64,000 nucleotides of DNA. It comes from Wurfbainia villosa (taxonomy: Eukaryota; Streptophyta; Magnoliopsida; Zingiberales; Zingiberaceae). Location of the stretch: contig CM046001.1 in the NCBI GenBank assembly GCA_025175895.1, forward strand, positions 27,848,314 to 27,912,313, given 5' to 3'. Made by a program: the position numbers and the translations under genes. Shown piece by piece: positions 56,679 to 64,000 of the stretch (position 1 is the stretch's first letter; each line of letters begins with the position of its first letter). Below the pieces are notes generated by a model. That model had not been told where the DNA came from, did not search any database, and was given only the letters and a program-made list of their open reading frames with translations.

Positions 56679-58589
56679 TTATGGAGGACCCATGACTGAA
56701 TCATCTGGTGGATTAAATGCAGATGTTGCTTCTGATGATGCTAGAATATTCCTTATTAAAGGATAATCCATTTCTGCATCATCTAGCTGAGTGAAAACCA
56801 CTTCTTCAGTATCAGATAATATCTCATCACCTTCATCTTCATCGTTAAATGTTGTTTTTGAAGAATAGAATGTTTCCTGTTCATCTTCTTGATCAGAATC
56901 TCCCCAAGATGGGGTAATAAGACTCATATCCCAATCATGCTTTGGTATTGTGTATTTGACATAATAGTCAAATTTTCCACTGGGCTGCCCCAAAGTATCC
57001 CAGATTTCTTCTGTATTTTGAGAACTTCTCTCTCCACCACCTTTTGCAAATGGATTAATCCATTCTTCATCTTGCAGTGTGAATAAAGTTTGTTCTTCAG
57101 AAATGGAGGGAGGGCATAATTTCTTCATAAGTTTGTCCCATGCTTCTGTACCCATTTGAGTACTACTTTCCCCAAATCCTTGTTGTTGCCTTACTGTGTC
57201 GGATAGCTGTTCCACTTGTTGGACTGGAATAATGCTGGCCTTCTCTAGGATAAGTTGAGCCACTACTTCTCCCTGTGATAATTTTAGAATCTCTGAAGTC
57301 ATATTGAAAACCAAAATATATACCTGGCCTCGGTAGTCATTATCAATTACTCCAGCTCCAATTTGAATGCCTTTCTTCCATGAAATCCCAGATTTAGGAG
57401 CTATTCTTCCGTAGTGTCCTTCCGGAATAGCGAACGCTAATCCAGTTTCTATTAATGCTCTACCTCCTGGTTGGATTTCATAATTATAGCATATTGAAAG
57501 GTCATACCCGATTGATCCTTTCGTCTTCCTCGTGGGTATCTTTGCTTCATGATTTGTTTTTAGTACTTCAAGTACTAGCTCTTCTGTGGTGATAATAGCC
57601 AAAATTTCTTGTTCTGCTTCCCCTATTTCCATATCATCCTGGTTGACAGATGCAATCTTATTTTCAGAAATAGGAATATAGCCTTCAAATTGTAGTGAAA
57701 CGCTTCCATCTAAGAGTGTCCTTGTCTCTACCCTGGTTGGTGCCACAGGGTTTCTTCTGGCTGATGGCCTTAGTATCCATCTTTGTTGTTGTAGTTCTTC
57801 AGTAGTGAATCTTGTGCCTGGGATTGCGTTGACTCCTCTACTAACCAGGTAGTCTGTAACATTCTGAACATTGTAGGAGAAATTAGTGAAACTAGTATTG
57901 GTTAGACGCCCTACCATCATCCTTGTGATTAGTAGATTGCTAGTTCCTCCTTGCCACTCCTGATATCCATGTGTTTGAATAGATAACTCGATGTTATTTG
58001 CAAAGTCTTCAACATTGATCATCAGGTCAGGGATAACATATACCATCTGGGTTCCTCCGCTCAAATCCATTTCCATTGTAGCAATAATGGATCTGTCACC
58101 TCTCCATCTTGTATCTCGTAACACTACTAGTACCATAGCTCCAGTATTTCTTCTATGCAGGGCATGTACCCTGATCATCACTAATCCCATGTGAATATGA
58201 TGAAAACCTGCTTCTCTGAGCCTTTGATGACTTTCTTCAGTGACCAATGGAAGGTCCACCTGACTTTCTTCAATGCATAAAAGATCCTCCTCAGAGTAAT
58301 GCTGATATACTCTGTGTTGAGTGGGCTAAAAGCCTGTAGAATATAATATTTCAGCTGGCACCATATTTGCTCTTCTTGTTCTAGAAATTTCCAGTTGCTC
58401 TTCCGGATCTACTTGACTTTCAATAGATCTTCTATATCTCCTTTGGTTGGGGAATATCCTTCTCTGAAGATTATAAAGCATCCTTGACCACCGTAGTCTC
58501 GTATTTGATTTTCGAGCTTGGTACTTGGGTTGATGATGTACCAATAGCGGTGGTCGGGTGCTAGTGGAATGTCTTGCGCTTGAAGACAT
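56679..58589 (-). pseudogene. ORF3 N-terminus: movement protein, complete dUTPase and acidic capsid start, copy 3
   Basis: The frame starts at 58589 (TAATG), has TAG at 58328-58326 (shared with copy 1), and is then open for 526 residues (58259-56679). In that stretch the movement-protein region spans about residues 60-166. The dUTPase spans about 225-372: motif 1 GSIGYDL (248-254), motif 2 GRIAPKSG (284-291), motif 3 GVIDNDYRG (303-311), motif 4 GEVVAQLIL (330-338), motif 5 GFGESSTQMG (361-370). dUTPases hydrolyse dUTP to dUMP and limit uracil in DNA. The acidic capsid start follows. All five motifs are in one frame only in this copy. Confidence 0.88.
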
Positions 58590-58993
58590 TATTTTAATTT
58601 TTCGTTGTTGAGAATATCAGCAGGATTCTTGAATACTAATATAGAGCCTTTCTTCTTTGGAATTCCGGATCCTTCAGCAAGATTAATTCCTGCGATTCTT
58701 TTAGTAAGATCATCAATAGCACCTTCAAGTTCCTTAGAAGGTCCTGCTGCTTGAGTAGACGCTTGTCCTTTTAATTGATTTATTTGATTTCTCAGATCCT
58801 GCACCTGTTTGTAAATATCTATCAGGAAAGATATTATTGTGTTATTTTGTTTAACAAGGACCCTTTGGTATTCGAAGGAGGTTTTGTACTGTGATGGTAC
58901 TGCAAAACCTATTGCTGGTGGCTCTATAACTTCTGTTGTTTTTAAGATTTTTAGGTATGAGCTTTCAACAGATTGATTTTCTAATTCGCTCAT
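58589..58993 (-). CDS. Badnavirus ORF2-like protein, copy 3
   Basis: 134 residues, intact. Only a few residues differ from copy 1 (SVESS for SIESS, SGIPKK for SVIPKK). It has the same coiled-coil-like centre and basic tail, with overlap starts and stops conserved. Confidence 0.85.
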   Translation of the reverse strand: MSELENQSVESSYLKILKTTEVIEPPAIGFAVPSQYKTSFEYQRVLVKQNNTIISFLIDIYKQVQDLRNQINQLKGQASTQAAGPSKELEGAIDDLTKRIAGINLAEGSGIPKKKGSILVFKNPADILNNEKLK

Positions 58994-59400
58994 CCACCTA
59001 TTAAGCTTTTCACCTCTTGCAGGACTTGTTCTATTTTTCTGACACTTGTCCTTAACTCTTTTGCTAGGACTTCTTCCTCCGCTAGGATTGGTTGTATTAT
59101 TGCTTTAATTTCTCCAAGCTTCGGGCTTCGATTGTTGACAATTTCTTTTTCTAAAGAAGCTACTGTATCTTTTAAGAGAGATATTTCGCCCTTTAGCTTA
59201 AGATTCTCTTCTTCCAATACAAAGAAATGTTTTAGAGTGACTTTAGAAAGGAGTGAGATCCTATCAAACACCACCTCAAGGTTGTTGGCTAAGAGTAGGT
59301 TTGTTGGTTCTGGATTCTTAGCAAGATCAAGGTATTCCAGGTTTTTGGTTTGGGATTTCTCATACCATTGCCTTATGTTTTGTTCAAATCTATCACTCAT
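58990..59400 (-). CDS. Badnavirus ORF1-like protein, copy 3
   Basis: 136 residues with the same translation as copy 1. It lies at the mirror position of copy 1 ORF1 in the inverted repeat. Its stop overlaps the ORF2 start by ATGA. Confidence 0.85.
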   Translation of the reverse strand: MSDRFEQNIRQWYEKSQTKNLEYLDLAKNPEPTNLLLANNLEVVFDRISLLSKVTLKHFFVLEEENLKLKGEISLLKDTVASLEKEIVNNRSPKLGEIKAIIQPILAEEEVLAKELRTSVRKIEQVLQEVKSLIGG

Positions 59401-59684
59401 CCAATTTCTGGCTTACTTACGGCTTAGGATTTTGTAAAATTTTCTTGCTCACCCGACGGGACACGGCTCTCCCTGGAGTCTTACGTTCACTGCGGTCTTT
59501 TGCAATCAATTAACAAAATCTTTCGCCTTATCATAAACCATTAATGAAGATAAAGGTTGTATTGAAACAAAAAGGATAGTTAGAGACCCGTACCTTCAAC
59601 CTAGAATATAAGGGATTTTAGCCAAGAAACATGGCTCTGATACCAGGAAAGGATCGTTTTCTTTTGAAAATAAAACCGGGACTA
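59401..59684 (-). other. Viral leader, primer site and copia junction, copy 3
   Basis: The primer site is at 59645-59630 (TGGTATCAGAGCCATG on the minus strand). Viral sequence stops at 59684 and copia 3 resumes at 59685, exactly mirroring 40160/40161. Confidence 0.87.
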
Positions 59685-60743
59685 AACGAAACCTCTAAAA
59701 CAATTCTTAAGGGAACTAGAAATATCAACATTTACACTATTAACTTAACTAACTCCTCAACTAAGTGTCTTATGACACGGCAAGAGGAATCATGGTTGTG
59801 GCACCGATGACTCGGTCACTCACACCCAAGACTCATCCACAAGATGAGTCAGAGTGACTTAGTTAGAGGTTTGCCTAACCTCAATAACTTGGATAATAAA
59901 ATATGTAATGCTTGTCAACAAGGTAAACAATCTAGGACACAACATCAACTAACTAGTCAAGAACGAACCAAAAGTGTGCTTAAGCTCCTACACATGGATC
60001 TATTTGATTCACACGGAGCTAAGTCACTTAACGAAAGTAAATTCTGCTTAGTCATAATTGATGACTATTCTAGATTTACTTGGGTTAGGTTCATCAAACA
60101 CAAAAGTGATACCCTAGATCAATTAATCAATCTATTTAAATTAATAGAAAATCAACAAAGCATTAAAATCAAAAGACTTAGGACTGATCATGGTGGTGAA
60201 TTAGAAAACCATAGGTTTACAGAATTCTATAACCTAAATGGATACCACCACGAGTTCTCTTGCCCTAAAACTCCACAACAAAATGGCCTAGTAGAACGCA
60301 AAAATAGAACCCTACAAGAAGTCGCTAGGACAATGTTAAATGAGTATAACCTACCTGATAGGTTTTGGGCGGAAGCCGTGAGTACGACATGCTATGTCCA
60401 AAATAGAATCCTTATGGTAAAGAGGCACCTTAAGACCTCATACGAGATTTATCACGATAAAATACCTAACATCAAGTACTTTAGGGTATTTGGTTGTAAG
60501 GTACATATCCTAAACACTAAGGATTATCTAGGGAAATTTACGTCCAAAACCACGACCGGAATCTTTCTAGGATACTCGACTACAAGCAGAGCTTATAGAG
60601 TATATAACCACGACACCCTTAGAGTCGAGGAGACTATTAATGTAGTATTTGATGAAGGACACGCGTTTCGGTTGCGTATTGGCCCACACACACTATTGAG
60701 CCTAACTACCCAAGTGTCAGGAGATCGGGGTCCTGGTGTGTAA
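59685..60743 (+). pseudogene. Copia 3 pre-integrase and integrase, right arm
   Basis: Open from 59844 (299 residues). It has ICNACQQGKQSRTQHQL, LLHMDLFDSHGAKSL, VIIDDYSRFTWVRFI, RLRTDHGGELENHRF and PQQNGLVERKNRTLQEVA. These include all three acidic integrase blocks and the intact VERKN block that is changed in the left arm. After FDEGHA it diverges from the left arm and ends at a TAA. Upstream of 59844 the TGA at 59808-59810 breaks the frame. Confidence 0.87.
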
Positions 60744-60955
60744 TCTAACCTAAGTCAGCCAAGTCACTCTATCGACCAAGTGATAGATGACTCCAACCAA
60801 ACTAGAACTCAAACGAGTCATCCTATGGATCAAGTTGTAGACTCAAACCCAAATCCAACTAGGACTCAAACGAATCATCCTATCGACCAAGTGATAGGTG
60901 ATCCAAGTCTAGGAGTTGAACTAGAGCCTCATACAGAAACCTTAGTCAAATATCT

Positions 60956-61614
60956 TTGATTTCTAAAATTGAACCCAAAACTATTGACCAAGCTCTTCTT
61001 GATCCCGATTGGATTATTGCAATGCAAGAAGAGTTGGCTCAATTCACTAGGAATGAAGTATGGGAATTAGTACCACCACCTAAAGATAAAACAATCATTG
61101 GAACAAGGTGGGTGTTTAGAAATAAAATTGATGATAGAGGTGAAGTAGTTAGAAATAAAGCTAGACTAGTTGCTAAAGGGTTTAGTCAAGTCGAAGGTTT
61201 AGATTACGATGAGACCTATGCCCCAGTAGCTAGATTAGAGTCCATTCGAATGCTATTAGCATATGCAGCACATCGAGGATTTAAGTTGTTTCAAATGGAT
61301 GTGAAATCTGCATTCTTAAATGGATACATTAAAGAAGAAGTTTATGTTAGTCAACCCCCGGTTTCGAAAGTTTAGACAAACCCGATCATGTCCTTAGGTT
61401 AAAGAAAGCTCTTTATGGACTTAAACAAGCTCCTCGAGCTTGGTACGAGAGACTTTCGATTTATCTTAAGTCCAAAGTCTTTAACCAAGGTGTAGTTGAC
61501 CCAACCCTTTTCGTAAAAACCTTAGGTAAAGACATATTCATAGCCCAAATCTACGTAGATGATATTATTTTCGGAACCACCAACTCAATCCTACTAAATG
61601 AGTTCATTTCACTT
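60956..61614 (+). pseudogene. Copia 3 reverse transcriptase, first part, right arm
   Basis: The open stretch 60956-61375 has WVFRNKIDDRGEVVRNKARL and QMDVKSAFLNGYIKEEVYV. A 1-bp deletion in the C run at about 61357 (compare 38475-38485 on the left) shifts the frame. The continuation, with ALYGLKQAPRAWYERL and IAQIYVDDIIFG (catalytic YVDD), is in the frame that runs on to 62415. Confidence 0.85.
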
Positions 61615-62460
61615 ATGGAAAGTGAATTTGAAATGAATTTAGTAGGTGAGTTAAGTTTCTTTTTAGGTCTACAAATTAAACAAACTAAAGATGGAATATA
61701 CCTACATCAATGCAAATATACTAGGGAATTAATTAAATGCTTTGGAATGCAAGATGCTAAAATTAGTAATACCCCAATGGCAACTAATGTGAATATAGAA
61801 GAAGATGTAATCGGAAATTCAATTGATTTAAAATACTATAGGAGCATAATAGGGAGTCTCCTTTACTTAACTACAAGCCGACCTGATATCTTATTTGCAG
61901 TAAGTATGTGCACAAGGTTTCAAACCTATGCCAAGGAGTCTCACCTAACTCTAGTCAAGCGTATCCTTAGATATCTAAAGGGTACACTTAATGTCGGTAT
62001 TTGGTATCCTAGATCTACCGAGTTCGAACTAACCAGCTACTCCGATTTGGACTATACCGGTAGTAAGCTCGATAGAAAGAGTACGAGTGGTTGTTGTCAA
62101 CTTCTCGGCTCGAGTCTAGTGAGTTGGTGCAGTAGGAAGCAACACTGTGTTGGTTTATCTACCACCGAAGCTGAATACATTGCGATGGGTGAGTGTGTCA
62201 CGCAGCTTCTTTGGATGAAGCACACTCTCTGCGACTTTAAGTTAGACTTTACGAATACTAAACTTCACGTAGATAATATTAGTTCAATTAATCTTACAAA
62301 GAATCCGATATGTCACTTTAGGACCAAACATATAGAGGTCAAACACCATTTCATTCGAGAACATGTGGCCAACGGAGCGATACAACTCGAATACGTCGAA
62401 TCAAAGTTAACTTAGCAGACCTATATACTAAACCCCTACCCGAAGCCGAATTTAGTCTAT
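61615..62460 (+). pseudogene. Copia 3 RT end and RNase H, right arm
   Basis: This stretch keeps GSLLYLTTSRPDILFAVSM and the RNase H blocks in one frame: SDLDYTGSKLDRKSTSGC, LSTTEAEYIAMGE, LHVDNISSINLTKNP, HIEVKHHFIREHV. It stops at VESKLT because of a small deletion; the left arm continues SNLADLYTKPLPEAEF. The two arms thus carry different private lesions. Confidence 0.86.
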
Positions 62461-63324
62461 TAAGACGAAAATTGGGCATGTGCGTAGTAGAATAGGAACT
62501 TGCAAATTATATTTTCTTACTACTATTTCTTAACTTTCATTTTTTATGGAACTAGTATAGGACATACCTTAGATATCATGCACCTATAGATTTAAGGAGC
62601 CAATACATCTCACAACACATAGGACTAATGTGTTTGTGTACTTAGCCACATAGATGGGCGTGAGATGTTAGGACCTTACTCCTTGTTCCAGATGTAGACC
62701 TAGTGCATCGCTATGAACCACGGAGTATAATCATACATACTAACCGACTCAGACCAGGACTGGTTGATCTTTCATATCAATCAAGCCAAATATGAGTCGA
62801 ACATCTTATAGATGAACTTATTTTCAGTATATTATTTTCAAAATAATGTGGAACATGCTTGGACTTTAAATTTAACACTTTTTTTTTCCACACACACACT
62901 CACTCTTTTCGATATATGGCAAAAGGGGGAGAAAAAGGCCAAAGTTAAGGGGTCAAAATTTTTTTTGATAACTTAACTCTTACTTTATATTTAAACCAAA
63001 AGTTAACTTTAAGTTTTGAAAACTTATTAAAGGCCAAGTTAAGAGACTTAACTTAAACTTATTTGTGGCGTCAACGTTTTACTAAGGCCAACTTTAAGTA
63101 ATGTTAATTACTTAAAGAAACCCTCAAAGGGGAGGATTAAGGTCTTTCTTCAAGACTCACCCTCGGTCAAGGGGGAGGTTTCGTCAAGGGGGAGTACTTG
63201 AAGAAAATCCTTACTACTCCAACTTAATCTTCTTTATTTCTTGTTTCTAATGCACATTATTCTTCATTCTTGCTATTTACTTAACTTTGTATGTGGGTTT
63301 GCCATAAATCAAAAAGGGGGAGAT
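62461..63324 (+). other. Copia 3 spacer and polypurine tract, right arm
   Basis: Non-coding mirror of 36517-37375. It ends AAAAAGGGGGAGAT, the polypurine tract, before the LTR start at 63325. Confidence 0.82.
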
Positions 63325-64000
63325 TGTTGGTGCAGTAGGCACCTAAGTCGAACCTGAGTTTTGATTATAGCAAACGATACAGAGTTAAGCTCATGTCGTT
63401 ATCTCATGAGCTGAATCGAGTGTGCAGAAGATTGCTATAGCTTGAGCTAAAGGCTAGCGACACCCGGAGGAAGCCGCGGTGGTCGGGAGACACCGGGAGG
63501 ACTTCGGAGGGAGCCGAAGGAATCAGGTGGAGACCGAAAGCAAGGCTTCAAAGGTAAATGTTGAGGTAAGCTCGTGTGAGTGAGCGTAAGTAAGGTCGAG
63601 TCCTCCATACGGGGACATCCTTAGGCGACGATCCGACCAAGACTTCCCATGGAAGGTCTATGTTGAGATCGGATGGCAAGTGGCCGTCGAATTCACTTAT
63701 ATTTCGAGCTAACTCTTTATTACAGTCGAAAAGTCTAAAAATCAGTTCAACCGGCCAAAAATCAGTTCAACTGCTAAGCCATCAGTTCAACCGGCCAAGG
63801 ATCAGTTCAACTGCTGAGCCATCAGTTCAACCGGCCAAGAAATCAGTTCAACCGATGGTCAAAAATCAGCCTCAAGGAGTCAAGCTTTATCACCATTTTT
63901 CAAGGAGTTTTGTGCCCAATTCCTTTTGGTTGAAGACCCATTCGATGAGGGGCTTAAAGGCTATAAAAGGAGGTCCTAACCTAGGGTTTCTTCATCAATT
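63325..64000 (+). repeat. 3' LTR of copia 3, right arm (cut by window end)
   Basis: It starts TGTTGGTGCAGTAGG, the mirror of 36516. About 430 bp of the LTR should lie beyond the window. Confidence 0.88.
63741..63860 (+). repeat. 20-bp tandem array in copia 3 LTR, six units
   Basis: Units begin ATCAGTTCAAC and alternate between endings CGGCCAANN and TGCTNAGCC, giving a 40-bp higher-order period. The matching left-arm site (about 35985-36110) has a shorter array with more variable units, several beginning ATCGATTCA. Confidence 0.92.

Larger units (their letters stand above)
52344..59684 (-). mobile_element. Endogenous badnavirus-like pararetrovirus, copy 3 (full length, broken)
   Basis: It runs from 40 bp upstream of the primer site (59645-59630) through ORF1, ORF2, all of ORF3 and the intergenic region to the start of copy 2. 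The distance between the copy 3 and copy 2 primer sites is about 7.3 kb, which gives the unit genome size and fits Badnavirus. ORF3 has a TAG shared with copy 1 and several private frameshifts. Copia 3 flanks it at 59685. Confidence 0.9.
35410..64000. repeat. Very large imperfect inverted repeat (copia 3 plus virus arms)
   Basis: The left arm, 35410-47200, is mirrored by the right arm, about 52680-64000. Paired landmarks have nearly constant coordinate sums: LTR inner ends 36516 and 63325, copia TGA 40035-40037 and 59808-59810, virus-copia junctions 40160 and 59685, primer sites 40200 and 59645, ORF1 starts 40445 and 59400. All sum to 99841-99845. The centre (about 47200-52680) is virus copy 2. 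The right arm is still inside the LTR at the window end, so the repeat may extend further. Confidence 0.9.
59685..64000 (+). mobile_element. Copia 3, right arm: 3' half of the SIRE-like element
   Basis: Plus-strand mirror of 35410-40160: pre-integrase, integrase, RT, RNase H, spacer, polypurine tract and the first 676 bp of the 3' LTR, cut by the window end. It shares the TGA in WLWHR-LGHS (59808-59810) with the left arm but has its own frameshift in RT (one C fewer in the CCCCC run at about 61357) and a scrambled segment at 60663-60750. Confidence 0.88.

Noticed and set aside
63741..63860. CRISPR-like array of 20-bp repeats
   Set aside because: The repeats are directly adjacent without unique spacers, in a plant LTR.

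Overview
This window is plant nuclear DNA made entirely of nested transposable elements and integrated viral DNA. I found no host protein gene, rRNA gene or tRNA gene. The evidence is Ty1/copia and Ty3/gypsy pol domains, LTRs bounded by TG..CA with initiator-Met-tRNA primer sites, a tRNA-related SINE-like insertion, and three copies of a badnavirus-like pararetrovirus (Caulimoviridae). The host is a flowering plant. A monocot is plausible because badnavirus-type insertions and SIRE-type copia elements are common there, but the sequence does not prove it.

Layout. Positions 1-8804 hold a decayed chromovirus-like gypsy element (5' LTR cut by the window edge; 3' LTR 6032-8804) that sits inside the 3' LTR of a minus-strand copia element (copia 1, 8805-20540). 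The 5' LTR of copia 1 carries two further insertions. One is a 3.35-kb repeat-rich solo LTR (15240-18591) with target duplication CCCTT. The other is a 552-bp SINE-like element (18936-19487) with a 14-bp target duplication. Positions 20541-27993 hold pieces of two SIRE-like copia elements: spacer, LTR, an inverted rearranged LTR, a second LTR, an AT-rich tandem leader and a broken gag. Positions 27994-35409 hold a second member of the copia 1 family (copia 2), itself interrupted by a gypsy solo LTR (29883-32424) with target duplication GTTTT.

From 35410 to the end lies a very large inverted repeat. Its outer parts are two opposed 3' halves of one SIRE-like copia element (copia 3: 35410-40160 minus, 59685-64000 plus). 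Its inner parts are virus copies 1 (plus) and 3 (minus), and a truncated copy 2 (minus) fills the centre. Copies 3 and 2 lie head to tail across one viral intergenic promoter region, giving a unit genome of about 7.3 kb. The virus-copia junction is the same on both sides, and both arms share a viral TAG and a copia TGA. The simplest reading is one integration followed by inverted duplication of virus plus flank, or an assembly artefact that mimics this.

The virus has badnavirus organisation: ORF1 (136 aa) and ORF2 (133-134 aa) joined by an ATGA overlap, then a polyprotein ORF3 joined by TAATG. ORF3 carries movement protein, capsid with CCHC knuckle, a Cys-rich region, aspartic protease, reverse transcriptase and RNase H. 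Its most notable feature is a complete five-motif dUTPase domain between the movement and capsid regions. All three ORF3 copies are broken by stops, frameshifts or deletion, so none is intact as shown.
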